A model generated the notes under the pieces. It was not told where the DNA came from and searched no databases. It saw only the letters and a program-made list of their open reading frames with translations. Both the position numbers and the translations under genes were made by a program. This document shows positions 1 through 10,648 of a DNA stretch of 64,000 nt, one piece after another. The stretch covers positions 9,763,710 through 9,827,709 of the forward strand of contig CP136062.1 of assembly GCA_032622095.1 (NCBI GenBank). Direction: 5' to 3'. This DNA comes from Siphonodentalium dalli (taxonomy: Eukaryota; Mollusca; Scaphopoda; Gadilida; Siphonodentaliidae). The first letter of the stretch is position 1. The number at the start of each line of letters is the position of its first letter.

Positions 1-131
1 GTACAGTATAACACTACCGTAACAGAATGAGACTGAGAGCAAGAAGTGATGGAGTCGCACCGAAATGTAGCAGCACCATAATTCCAAGCCGGTCACCCAT
101 CCAAGGACTCACCGAACTTGACGTTACTTAA
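1..131 (-). repeat. 5S rRNA-derived sequence, copy 1, left half
   Basis: On the minus strand, about 75-131 matches the 3' half of metazoan 5S rRNA: TTAAG, AACGTC, then the highly conserved CTTGGATGGGTGACCG block (plus-strand complement at 91-106). The match is clear but imperfect, so this is a 5S pseudogene or a 5S-derived SINE, not a working 5S gene. The adjoining 1-75 resembles the sequence next to copy 2 (1758-1830), so the repeat unit is longer than 5S itself. The 5S homology stops at the TTAA at 128-131 and resumes at 1682, because a transposon sits between. Confidence 0.7.
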
Positions 132-1681
132 GGGGATGGTAAAGTTTGGTCAAGATGGCCACCGCGGATTGCACCCTACCTCCAGATGATCAATAATTAC
201 TCACCGGCCATAGAATGGATAAACTTCATATTTTTCACACATAATAATCAATAATAAACAAAGATCTTGTCATTAGTAGAGAAATTTTAGCTGTTAGAAT
301 TTACTCGCGGTAGAGTGACAAAACATCATGTCCCCAAACAGCGTTTCTCCAGTTCCAATGGCTAACTTTTTGTACAAACTGAACAGTCAAAATGGTCCTA
401 CAAGAATCTGGCTAGAGACAATGAGACATCATTTTGAGGAAAAACAAGAACTTTCCCAAATACCCTGCCTGTGAAAATAGTACTGTCATCCTGAATAATG
501 GCAAAATGTCCTCCATTTGCATTGTTTACATTCTTAGGAACTATTTTTCTTGGTATGGGAGACCATAATATCCTAACATTATTTTGCGATAGCCGATACA
601 CAAGCCATGGGGGCGGGGCGGCCATGATTACAAACAAATCCATCCGTCAATACTAGAATACGATTACGAATGGAAATCGATCAGTATAGACAATCGCGCA
701 TGGGATTAAGCTTTTGATTATGCCCATCAATATCTATGGGTTATAAGCTATATGATTGTACCTGATAACCGACAATTTCTCGATTAATTTACATTCAAAT
801 GTTATTAAACGTATTTTTCTCCACAATGTTTTTATCCCAGTGCACTAAAATAGAATTGACCGGAAGTGAACTCGCACAAGGAGTCCGTCGTAAAATATGA
901 CATATTTCGTCGGAATACGGAAAGTACTATTCATAAATATGTTTTTATATAGGCTATTTGATTTTAGAATAATACAATATTCTGAAACATGTAAGTTTTC
1001 TATTTATGTGATTTGCGTAATAATACGACATCTTGTAATCTCGCTTTCGACTATAGACTGGTAATTCTAAAAATAAAATATCAACATTTCCATCTGTAAT
1101 CAGCACAAAACTTCATAAATCGTGGGTAATCAAGCAACTAAATTAATTCCAACAACTTAAATAAACTGAAAGCATCGATTTCATATCATAAACTTGCCCG
1201 ATTGCAGGATCGAATTGCTTTTCTGGTCGATTTTCATGTACCTGCCGCGAATTAAACAACACCATGAACATGTGTTTACAATAGAAATATGGCGACTGGC
1301 TCCCAAGAAAAACTGACACGTTTTAGCGGACGTTTTTCAAACGATACAGTGAACATTAATCTAAAGCATAGCTCCTTGGCTCTTAATGGTATGTCACCTA
1401 TGATAATGGGCTGCCTAATGATACGGTTGAAGTTATAGTTTTTTACATTTGAATGCCAAAACAATGCCATAATATTGCAGATATACTCTGTTTCAAAGTC
1501 ATTTTTTCTGGTACAAAAAGCTTTTTAGCTCACATCTATTCGTGGCACATCCTTTAACGATATATGCTCTATATATTATCTCTATGTTGTTATATCTATT
1601 TCTGTCTGCTTTTATGTGAAAAATACCAATTTTGTCAGCCCGTTTCCAGACATGTTTTATGAAACAGACTTTGCCATCCCC
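132..1681. mobile_element. 1.55-kb non-autonomous element with TTAA target duplication
   Basis: The element starts GGGGATGGTAAAGT at 132 and ends with the near-complement ACTTTGCCATCCCC at 1668-1681. Both ends are flanked by TTAA (128-131 and 1682-1685). The flanks join to restore a continuous 5S-like sequence, which proves insertion. TTAA targeting is typical of piggyBac-type elements. Inside I see only small open frames (for example 398-643 and 1276-1470, both minus) with no recognisable transposase motif, so it is probably non-autonomous or decayed. The superfamily is inferred from the target site only. Confidence 0.75.
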
Positions 1682-1745
1682 TTAACCTCGGTGATCAGAC
1701 AAAGCATATAATGGCTGAGACCTGGAGGTTGTATCATGACAGTCC
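1682..1745 (-). repeat. 5S rRNA-derived sequence, copy 1, right half
   Basis: Read on the minus strand, this gives GTCTGATCACCGAGGTTAA, matching the conserved 5S segment GTCCGATCACCGAAGTTAA. It continues exactly where the left half (ending at 131) stops, with one TTAA duplicated. Beyond about 1705 the similarity to the 5S 5' part fades. Confidence 0.65.
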
Positions 1746-1757
1746 TCTAATGGCCAG

Positions 1758-1880
1758 ACGAGCCCCCAGTGTAACAGGACGAGAGAGTGAGAAGTGCGTA
1801 AGTTGCACCGAACATTGGCATCACCCGGAAACCCAACCCAGTCAACCATCCAAAGACTAACCGAGCTTGACGTTGCGTCT
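1758..1880 (-). repeat. 5S rRNA-derived sequence, copy 2
   Basis: A second 5S-like segment in the same orientation: the complement of CAACCATCCAAAGACTAACC (1843-1862) and GACGTTGCG corresponds to the 5S box around GGTTAGTACTTGGATGGGTGACC. The side 1758-1830 aligns with 1-75 of copy 1 (shared GTAACAG, GAGAG, TGCACCGAA, TGGCATCACCC-like words). Two diverged copies sharing extra sequence suggest a 5S-derived SINE family or a degraded 5S repeat pair. The 5S part beyond GACGTTGCG is not preserved. Confidence 0.6.
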
Positions 1881-2236
1881 AACGACCGTGTCCAAGAAAT
1901 CTAGACCTCTCGGGTAGAAGAGTCATCTGCCTTCTATATTTACAACCATATTATTCCTTTTCATGAAAATAAATTAAATTTAAAGCAAGTCGAAGATGTT
2001 AAATAAGTTATGTTTAAAAATATTATGCAATAATGCATGACATTGATAAGTTTACGTTCAGACGACCACGATACAATCGTAAGCGGAAAGATTTCCGTCG
2101 CAGGAAGTAACCGGTAGCTCGATTGCGCATGCTAACATCAAATTTGGTCATAAATTGATATCAAGCGCTGTTTTATTTTAGATGCGAAATGTGGATATCC
2201 TTGGTTACCTCCACTTGCGATGTAATCGCAGCCGTA

Positions 2237-3211
2237 TAGGCCTGTAACGATTCATCGTGATTTCGATTCATCGCGATTCGTCATTCATGATTCTATACGC
2301 GATTCATTTGTCTGTAATTTCGATACACTACGATACAGTTCCGCTTCCGCATTATGCAGTTACCATCCGAAGTAAATCGGGACCCCTCGTTCGTTTCCGT
2401 AAGCTGTGAATGCTTACGAAGTTTTATTGGAAGTAAATCTGTAAATTTCGTTTGTTTCCGTGAGCTCGCACTTTGACCTTTGACACAAACGTTGGCGGAA
2501 GTGATATGACTGACCTCCGTAACCTAGCCTCAGACTGTAAGCCATGCTCTGATTGGTTTAATTTGATGAACTGCTGTGATTTCAATCAATCAAATACTAG
2601 TATATTGGATATATCGTCTGCGCAAAACAACAACACGTGGGCCGTGGAAAGATGTCTGCTCAAGAAAGCTTAAAACTTGTCAATCCGACAGCGGCCTACA
2701 GGTAGAAAATCTGGCAGTATTTCGGTTTTGGGACGTAACCCTTTGAGGACGGAAAGCCATGCATTAAGACAGACAGAACTAAAATGATCTGCAAATTATG
2801 TTCGACGGCAACCTCTTACAAGACTGGTGTTACGACCAACATGTCACACCATTTGAAACGACATCATTCTCAGCCAGCTGTTGTGATTATATGATATATA
2901 AACAGATGAGTGAGAAACTTTTCAACTCTTTTACCGTCTTCAGTATCAATATGTCATGTTGTACTGGTATTTCCGGATGTGTACGAGCATACTACATACT
3001 ACAATACACATATAACTAAACAATTATGAAAGTCCACAGTAATATTAGAAAAACTATCATTAAAACTCAACCTGAGAGTTGTGCAAATTTGGAGTGTTGA
3101 ATAGCTATTTACTCGTGGGATAAAATGTTGCCTATCACGATACGTATCGTATCATTGGCCCCGTATCGCGATACATATTGTATCGTGATCAAGCATATCG
3201 TTACAGGCCGA
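2237..3211. mobile_element. hAT-type DNA transposon relic
   Basis: Termini TAGGCCTGTAACGAT (2237-2251) and the complement of TCGGCCTGTAACGAT (ending 3211). They are flanked by 8-bp direct repeats cagccgta (2229-2236) and cagccgtg (3212-3219), the target duplication length characteristic of hAT. Subterminal sequences on both sides are rich in CGATTCATCG/CGATACGTATCG words. A BED zinc-finger remnant lies inside (2652-2894). The catalytic and dimerisation regions of a hAT transposase are absent, so this is an internally deleted, dead copy. Confidence 0.75.
2652..2894 (+). pseudogene. hAT transposase N-terminus, BED zinc finger, two stops
   Basis: An 81-codon frame from ATG 2652 to TGA 2892 shows the BED-finger layout: WQYFGF at residues 22-27, CKLC at about 50-53, and HHLKRHH at about 68-74, with the expected C-x2-C...H-x4/5-H zinc ligands. 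BED fingers sit at the N-terminus of hAT transposases and of ZBED proteins derived from them, and bind DNA. In-frame stops lie at codons 18 (TAG) and 31 (TAA), and the frame ends right after the finger. The zinc ligands survive although the gene is truncated. It lies inside the hAT termini at 2237-3211, which supports the identification. Confidence 0.75.
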
Positions 3212-3365
3212 CAGCCGTGTGTACGTAAAAATCGTAGCTGGCAATGGTCGTAGGGTAGTCAATCACATTCTTTAGAACAACATATGCTATCATAATGTAC
3301 GATGAGATTGCAATCGTCTGAACAAACTATTCCTCCACTTACGATTGTATCGTGGTCGTCTGAAC

Positions 3366-3901
3366 ATACACTAAGTTGTTCCCACAGTATGTTATACTTG
3401 TGATAGTTACTAGTACAGTATGCATGGATGCACAGTGTTCACCTGCCCCTGGCGTATTGTGATAATCACCAACCAATCATCAGAAATTAGGAAATGATGG
3501 AATCGAGATAAAAAAAGATGCATGCAAATTTCAGTGACGTGCCTAAAAACCAGGTAGAAAATGTAATGTTGCGAAAAATACATAATAATGCAATACTTCA
3601 GTATGGACAGTATGTCGTGATATAATATTAGTATACGAACATTTGCAAAACTAACTGTCAAGACTCAAGCAAGGTTTCGGTCAACATTGTGTGGCTATAT
3701 AAATCACTAAACACTCACATGACGCAAACATTCTATTATTGGCTGACCTCGGGTTAAGTCAGAACGAATCGTGTTATGTTCCAGGTTTTCTGCTGTGATG
3801 ACTTGCTTTCACATGCCCAAGTTGTACACACTAACCAAGTTGTCCCTACCATATAGGAAGCCCAGGTTAGACCGTTAACTTCTGGGTTGCCCTGGCTGAT
3901 G
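3366..3901. other. No gene seen; contains one dispersed 90-bp repeat
   Basis: AT-rich sequence without a convincing coding signal. The minus-strand frames at 3410-3661 and 3754-4059 lack recognisable motifs, and the second runs into the MITE at 3902. The only recognisable feature is the repeat at 3763-3855. Confidence 0.5.
3763..3855 (+). repeat. Dispersed ~90-bp repeat, inverted partner at 9795-9887
   Basis: Contains gaacgaatcgtgttatgttc followed by an intervening stretch and then acatgcccaagttgtac. The reverse complement with few changes is present at 9795-9887. Both copies end at a similar point (ggttagt... / cttggtta...), so this is probably a fragment of an interspersed element. Confidence 0.6.
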
Positions 3902-4290
3902 TACCCTGCTGGACAACACAAGTGTCCATTGGCACCGCGGTGTATTTGCCGTTCCACCGCGGTGTCAGAGTTTGTAACAGCAGTTGAGTACCGCGGCTGA
4001 GCGGAAAGTACACCGCGGCCAAACGTCAAGTACACATGTACACCATGGCCGAAAAGCAACTACAACGGGGCCGCATGGCATGCACACCGTGGTTAGATTT
4101 CTGGTTTGTATTATCTTTTTTTCAGTTTAATGAATGTACACAGTGGTAACTACACCATGGCCGAATGGCAAATACACCGCGGCCCAACTGTAGTTAGCCG
4201 GTGGAGCCGCGATGTAGTTGCATTTCGGCCGCGGTGGCAATGATAACCGCACCGTGGTTAAGTGGGACACTTGTTTTACCCAGCAGGGTA
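3902..4290. mobile_element. MITE with CCGCGG-rich internal repeats
   Basis: Termini TACCCTGCTGGACAACACAA (from 3902) and the complement of TACCCTGCTGGGTAAAACAA (to 4290); the inverted match continues through AGTGTCC. Inside, short units of the type cACCGCGGccgaacGGCAaNTa recur about ten times in both orientations (for example near 3935, 3958, 3990, 4010, 4170, 4230). A partial second copy, starting with the same terminus, lies at 7988-8096. No coding capacity. The frames through it are by-products of the GC-rich repeats. Confidence 0.7.
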
Positions 4291-5637
4291 AAAAGCTTGG
4301 TGAGAAAGCTTATGGTACATAAACCCGAGGCATCTGGGAGACTAGTGCTGTACGGTATTTTCGTTAATCATCAACACCAAGATACCATATGCAAACAAAC
4401 GCTGCCTTACACCGCCCACATTATTAGGTCAACTTTACTTTGTAAAGTTTGAGCTATTGCCATGGCTTTGTCGTCTGTGTGTACATGTATGCGTGTGTGC
4501 GTAATTCGTCAACAATATGTCTATGATCGACATTTCCTTTCAGTATTTGTTTAAATGACTAGGGAGTCATTTTGTCAACAGAGGGGAGAGTGTGACCGTG
4601 CTATTTTATATACCAAAACAGTATATGCCTTTATTACATGCTACACATGTATACTAACTAAGTTATTATACCTAACTCACTAATATACATTTGATAGCTG
4701 CATTATCATTTCATTCCGCGTACTTGGTTCATTCCATTCCGCGCTATTCCGTTCTATACACTTCCCTTCCCAGTTGCATTCCTGTTCTGCATTTCGCTAT
4801 TTCATATTCTTAACTTAGCCCAATTCCTTGTCCACTGAGTCTTCTCTGTCTATGTTAGCGCCCAATCTGAGATCTAACTGTCGGACACTAAGGTGTCTCA
4901 GCTAATCACAGGTAACTTTATTCGCCGCGCTTTTCAGTTGATAATTAGCGTTCGAGTAGTGCACATCGTCAGTCTTGTTGACACTCAGTGTTCATCGTAA
5001 ATTCTTCAAATGCCTTGAAGAATTCAGTTATAAAGTATAAGATGAATACTACGTTATGACATCTTGACCTATGTTCCTACGATATGGTATGTGATATTCT
5101 GTTATATGTTTTTACCCATTATTATATCTTTATTTTAATACTATTGTCTTCGTTTTGTAAGTTAGAATTACGTCACATTTGCAATATATATTTGCCCAAT
5201 AGTTTAGGGATGTTGGAAATCGCACACTGTGTTCATAATTACCCTTTTATACTAGCATGTAGGTTTTATTTCTAACTGTTCGTCACAGTTAGGATTGTGT
5301 CAAATAGTTGTTTATATCGACAAAAGGGAAGTTGGTTTTTGACACAATCACATTTCACATATTTATTGATATCCATTCTGGATATATATTTTGGTAGCAA
5401 CTACAATTTATATATTTGTTCACCAGGGTCCTTTTTCTCGTTGGACATCTCTGGATTGATGTCTGATGTGTGATGTCTGATGTTTGATGTTGTTGGATGT
5501 CTAGCTGTCTGTGCAGATGTATGTGATGTCATCCATGTGTCTTGTGATGTTGGATTGTGTTCCGTTTAGTATTGCATGATGATGAGTATCAAATAAATGC
5601 ATGATGAAGACTTTTAAGGTAGGCTTAGTGTTTTCAT
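4291..5637. other. No gene seen; TGATGT-rich tract
   Basis: About 1.3 kb without a supportable gene. 4700-4830 is pyrimidine-rich (repeated attcc). 5450-5560 is a degenerate TGATGT/GGATGT simple repeat that ends near aaataaatgcatgatgaag, which could be the 3' tail of a retroposon, but no upstream coding trace is seen. Confidence 0.4.
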
Positions 5638-7020
5638 AGACCCTGCCAGATGTTTAGACTCAGAGCCCATAAATGTTTGTGATATAGCGACTGATGGTTC
5701 ACTAAAGACCCACCCCTGTGCTCTACCACATGATCATCATGAAATTTGTCATAGATGTTAATATTGACATGTAGATGGGAACGAGTAATTTTGGGGTCAT
5801 TCGACCAAAAAACATGGCCGTCGACAGCCATTTTGGATTTTACTCTTTGCATGACTAAATTCTTTGGCACGCCCTACAGGTTGTACCTTTGGTCGGATTA
5901 TCATGAAATTTGTCATGGATGTTAATATTTACATGTAGATGGGAAACGAGTACTTTTGGGGTCTTTCGGCCAAAAAACATGGCCGCTGGCAGCTATCTCA
6001 GCTGGCTATCTTGGATTTTACTCTTTGCGTGACTAAATCCTTTGGCACGGGCTACATGTCGTACCTTTGGTCGGATCATCATAAAATTTGTCATGAATGT
6101 TAACAATGACATGTAGAGTCAATTTGGCAAAAAAACATGGCGCCAGCAGCCATCTTAGATTTTACTCTTTGGATGACTAAATCCTTTAGCACGGGCTACA
6201 GATCGTAGCTTTAGTCTGATCATCATGAAATTTGTCATGGTTGTTTAAATTGGAATGTAGATGGGAACGACTCATTTTGGGGTCATTCGGACAAAAAAAC
6301 ATGGCTGCCCGCGGCCATCTTTGATTTCAAATTCAATCCATTAGCACGGGCTACTGTTCGTCTGGTCATCCTTAAATTTGTCATGGGTGTTAATATTGAC
6401 ATGTAGATGGGAACGAGTAATTTTGAGGTCGTTCGGCCAAAAAACATGGCCGCTGGCAGCCATCTTGGATTTTACTCTGTGCATGACTAAATCCTTTCAC
6501 ACAGGCCACAAGTCGAACCATTGGTCAGATCATCATGAAATTTGTCATGGTTGTTAAATATGACATGTAGATTGGAACGAGTCATTGTCCAGTCATTCGA
6601 CCAAAAAACATGGCCGCCAGCAGCCATCTTGGATTTTACACTTTGCATGACTAAATCCTTTGGCACGTGCTACAGAACGCACCTTTTGTCAGATCATTGT
6701 GAAATTTGTCATGGATGTTGACATTGACATGTAGATGAGATCGAGTAATTTTTAGGTTATTCTGCCAAAATCATGGCCGCCAGCAGCCATCTTGGATTTT
6801 ACTCTTTGCATGACTAAATCCTTTGGGCATGAGCTACAGGTCGTACCTTTAATCGGATCATCATGAAATTTGTCATGGCTGTTGACACAGGCATGTAGAT
6901 AACAAGTCATTTTAGGTTCATTTGGTCTTAAAATGTGTCCACTGGCAGCCATCTTGAATTTTACTCTTTGCATGACTAAATCCTTTGGCACGCCCTACAG
7001 TCCACTTCCCTCATCCGATC
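5638..7020 (+). repeat. Tandem array of ~160-bp degenerate repeats (about 8 units)
   Basis: The unit contains ccaaaaaacatggccgc, then gcagccatcttggatttta, tctttgcatgactaaatcct, ggcac, and then atcatgaaatttgtcatg and gacatgtagatgggaacgag. The catggcc landmark recurs near 5812, 5975, 6133, 6297, 6443, 6607, 6772 and, degenerate, at 6930, giving a period of about 160 bp. Units are roughly 75-85% alike by eye. Related copies: plus strand 8690-9345; minus strand 11975-12085 and 25085-25495. The repeated reading frames are by-products of the repeat. Confidence 0.8.
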
Positions 7021-7290
7021 ATCTCCAGACTTCATATTAATCTTGATATTGATCTTACTAGATGGAAGCTATCAAATGTTTTTAAATTTTATTGGAAAAC
7101 ATAGCCACCTGGATTTTACATATGTAACCATCTTGGATTTTACTTTTTTATATACCGGTATACATGTATATGTATCTCTTCATGTTGATAATCTAGTATT
7201 ACTTAGACATTTCAACTTTCCGCATCCCTAATCGCTCCACATTAAATTATTCCCTTTCCAAGTTGAGGTACAGTGTCATTGACACTTTCA
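7021..7290 (+). repeat. 3' flank of the ~160-bp repeat element
   Basis: Degenerate pieces of the 160-bp unit continue (ggattttaca... atcttggattttact around 7110-7145). At 7264-7292 there is acagtgtcattgacactttc, whose complement occurs at 25085-25115 at the edge of the inverted family copy. The shared edge suggests the array belongs to a defined element rather than a free satellite. Confidence 0.5.
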
Positions 7291-7987
7291 TTATATGAAG
7301 TACTTGACTTAATTATCTTAAGTGATTATTGCTGGAAATGATAATCTGTAACTGCAAACTTGATACTAGTAATAGTATTAACTATTTTTGCGCATACACA
7401 TATATATACTTAGAAATATTTTACTTGAGTTAATAAAACTTAATTGAAATGTATATATAACTAAAACAACAGGATAAGGAGAATTGCAGATGTGATGCTA
7501 TTTTCTGCCAACAAATTAGGCCTACAATAGTACATGTACGTGTATGGTACACTGAAATTTCCCGAGGCAGTATAATAATAAAATCTGGACTGACTGGTTG
7601 CTATTCATGTTGACATAGGCAGCCCGATTTGATATCGGATTCCGATTTTTTGCGGTAAATTGCCAATTTGTAGAGCCCTAATTGCACTCGAGATGTGTAC
7701 TAATAATTTCCCCAGAAAAACTTATTCAAACAGACAAAGATGGATAACTCTAAAATCAAGTGTATTATTAATGTAATTTTGACTGAGACCATCCTTTTGA
7801 CGGCGTGTTTCTGGGCCAGAACATATAGAAATAACAAAACTTCAAAAATTGATATCTGATCACTCTGAGCGTTGATAGGTTGGTTCCTCGACTCGAATGA
7901 TCGAATCAATTATTTTTATTCCCGAAGCCAAAGAAATATTAATTGATGAGGGCCTGATCGGATTGAGTACCTTTAATTAAATGTCCA
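7291..7987. other. No gene seen
   Basis: AT-rich. 7850-7945 (gatatctgatcac, ttggttcctcgactcgaat, ccgaagccaaagaaat) resembles 55875-55965, so a dispersed repeat fragment is present. No coding signal. Confidence 0.4.
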
Positions 7988-8096
7988 TACCCCGCTGGAC
8001 AAAACAAGTGTCCATTGGCACCGCGATGTATTTGCCGTTCGGTCGCGGTGTCAGAGTTTGTAACTGCAGTTTAGCACCGCGGCCGAACGGCAATTT
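7988..8096 (+). repeat. Partial copy of the CCGCGG-rich MITE
   Basis: Begins with a variant terminus TACCCCGCTGGACAAAACAA and follows 3902-4020 closely (gtgtccattggcaccgcg, gtatttgccgttc, ggtgtcagagtttgtaac), then breaks off after gcggccgaacggcaa. The other end is missing, so it is a truncated copy in the same orientation. Confidence 0.65.
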
Positions 8097-8689
8097 TCAT
8101 AGCCTCAACATTAATGATTGTGCAGACGCAAATAAGCACTGTGCGTGGGGGAAATTTCCCACAAAAATAATAAAGGTGCATGCATGTTTATTTGGAGCCC
8201 AAGAGTATGGGTTATGTCGTCAAAACACTACTGGTATATAACACCAGGTGCCTCGGTTGGGGTCATTTAATGTTCAGGACGTCAGGGTTAAGTGAAGGGT
8301 AGGCCTACATATGTTTTAAAAATGTGCTAATGGGTACACAGGGTTTGCTATCGGTGGCGACACAGTTACTTCAACTGTGTTCCAGAATGTATGCGGGCAA
8401 TTGGCAATTTGTTTTCAGTTCATTTTCATTGTAAATGTGAACAGTTATTCTGTAGCATAAATTGCAGCCCTCTTAATTTAAGTTGTTTGGCTTGGCAATG
8501 TGCTACGGCAACCCTTTGTCTTGGCCCAGTTTGCTTCAGCATGCCTGATTACCGTAGCAAATTATGAGAACCGGTACTGAAATTGTGACAGAAAGACATT
8601 TGGAATGAGAATTCAAAACGTGTGGGTAAAATATGCCCCGGCTCCTAGCACAAGATTTATCCAAACTTTTGTTTTCAATTTTCTGGTAA
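8097..8689. other. No gene seen
   Basis: Unassigned sequence. Frames at 7981-8241 (plus) and 8536-8718 (minus) show no recognisable domain and overlap repeats. Confidence 0.4.
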
Positions 8690-9345
8690 AAATACCTGTA
8701 CATGGCTGCTAACAGCAACAGGCAACATCTCTCATCCGATCGTCACCAAACAGAATATGGATTCACCATAGTGACATCTAAATGACAGATTACCCCATCG
8801 AATTTCTGGTAAAAAAACATGGCTGCCAACGGCCATCTTGTTTTTACTCTTTGTTTGACTAAATCCTTTAGCACACCCTACATGTAACATCTCTCATCTG
8901 ATCGTCACCAAACTTCATATGGATCTTCGGGGTCACATCTTGATGGCAGCTATCCCATTTTTTCCGAATCTTGTTTAAAAAACATGGCTACCAGCAGCCA
9001 TACTGGATTTCAAATTTGAATCAATCGGCACACCATGAAGCTCACAATTATTGGTGAAATGTTTTGAAAATTTAAGGGTACATTACTACATGTATGTTTG
9101 GGATCACCTCTAGATGGGAACGATTGAATTTGATTTGATTGAAATACATGGCCACTAGCAGGTATCTTGTATTTTACTCTTTGCATCACTAAATTCTTTG
9201 GCACACCCTACAGGCCACAACCCTTCATCGAACTTAATATGGATCCTCGAGGTGACCTCTAGATAGGAATTACCATTTTAGTTTTCATTGTTGGCATACA
9301 AACATCCCCGTGGTTGTGGGGTTCCACACAGAGGTACAGTGTACC
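8690..9345 (+). repeat. Diverged copies of the ~160-bp repeat family
   Basis: Shares acatggctgcca, ggccatcttg, ttttactctttg, tgactaaatcctttagcaca and ccctaca with the array at 5638-7020, with landmarks near 8700, 8817, 8982 and 9147. Spacing is less regular and divergence higher than in the main array. It ends near gaggtacagtg at 9331-9341, a word also found at the edge of the main array at 7264. Confidence 0.65.
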
Positions 9346-9794
9346 ACTATAATCAAAGTAATTGACTTGAAAAACAGGGTGATACCCCGGTGAAGACCAT
9401 TGTATTGCTGGTAGTATACGGTATCCATAGCGGTATCAAGATGGTCACTTCGGTGGAGTTACGGTACCGTTTGGTCAGGGACGTGGCCAGAGGGTCTCCA
9501 TTGTTGGGGGGGGGCGGTGGGTGTCCACTTCGGGAAATTTCAACACGGCACCCCTCCCCCTTGAATCTGACCAAAAACACAATTTTGCATAATTCCATTC
9601 GCAACTTGCACCCCCCTTGCCCCTCAATGCTCAGGCCTAATAACCTAGATATATTCATAAACCAATGGTTCTATATACCGGTACCCGGTATCTGAACCTG
9701 AAAATTCCATAAATACACAGAACGACATGATGTGTAAATGGGTTTGTCGATATGAGAGGGGATGGGTTCACATCAGAAGATTGTTTGCAAGATT
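9346..9794. other. No gene seen; G-rich and C-rich tracts
   Basis: A poly-G run lies near 9506-9520 and cccctcccc/acccccc tracts near 9548 and 9610. Overlapping frames on both strands (9353-9658, 9390-9695) come from this low-complexity sequence. 9714-9760 contains acacagaacgacatgatgtg, a single arm of the hairpin family at 32710-32856. Confidence 0.4.
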
Positions 9795-9887
9795 GTCGGG
9801 ATAACTTGGTTACTGGGTACAACTTGGGCATGTGAAAGCGAGTCATCACAGCAGAAAACCTGGAACATAACACGATTCGTTCTGTGT
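9795..9887 (-). repeat. Inverted partner of the 3763-3855 repeat
   Basis: Reverse-complement match to 3763-3855 over about 90 bp (tacaacttgggcatgtgaaa, catcacagcagaaaacctgg, cacgattcgttctg). See that entry. Confidence 0.6.
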
Positions 9888-10077
9888 CCAGTAAATATTT
9901 AGTAACACATGTTTCCTATAAGATATCTGAATACCAATTAACTTAATGTTACCAGGCAATGTGATTATGTCCCAAACCATGTGAACTCGGGATTAGATGC
10001 ATGGCCAAGTTTGTGCCACACTCAGGAAGATTATAATCCCCACTCAATGCTAAACCAGGTCATACGTGTGTATTATA

Positions 10078-10646
10078 CCAGCGCCGAAGCCGACCCACCC
10101 AAACTCAGTTGCGGCAGCTTATGACAAAACATTTGCTTTAGTATATCTGGGATAAATCGCAACCATCTTTCATACGGTACTTTGCGATAATTACTTTGCG
10201 ATATTATCTTTGACTGATAAATCACAAACAAATTTGCGACACTTACCTTTGCCATTGCAAAGGTATGTTAATTTGTTTGCAAAGTATTTAACAGTTTTTA
10301 TCGCAAAGATGATTGCTATTCTGTTATATAAAATTGCGAAAATGTTTGCGATTTATCGCAAATATGTTTGCGAAGTATTTTACGATCTATCGTAAAGATG
10401 TTTGCAATTTATCGCAAAGTTTTGCGATTTATCAACATGTATTTTTAAATAGATATTTGGAAAGTGACAGGAGGGTTTTCAAAACTTGAAGCCAAATTTG
10501 TTTGTGATTTATCATCAGTCAAAGATATCGCAAAGTAATTATCGCAAAGTATGAAAGATGGTTGCGATTTATCCCAAATATACTAAAGCAAATTTTTTGT
10601 CAGAAACTGCCGCAACTGAGTTTGGGTGGGTCGGCTTCGGTGCTGG
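10078..10646. mobile_element. 569-bp long-TIR MITE with TA target duplication
   Basis: Starts CCAGCGCCGAAGCCGACCCA and ends with the complement of CCAGCACCGAAGCCGACCCA; TA flanks both ends (10076-10077, 10647-10648). The inverted arms extend about 160 bp, through aaactcagttgcggcag and catctttcatac. The centre is filled with GCGATTTATCGCAAA-type words, themselves palindromic, on both strands. TA duplication and non-coding content suggest a Tc1/mariner-type MITE; the superfamily is inferred. Confidence 0.75.
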
Positions 10647-10648
10647 TA

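Larger units (their letters stand above)
2056..3365. mobile_element. TIR element carrying a nested hAT insertion
   Basis: Inverted termini of about 25 bp: GTTCAGACGACCACGATACA at 2056-2075, with its complement ending at 3365; the match continues inward as ATCGTAAG. Without the nested hAT (2237-3211) and its duplicated 8 bp, the host element would be about 330 bp, a typical MITE size. No clear target duplication is visible. Superfamily unknown. Confidence 0.65.

Noticed and set aside
75-131. Functional 5S rRNA gene
   Set aside because: Interrupted by a transposon and diverged in the internal control region; the second copy is also incomplete.
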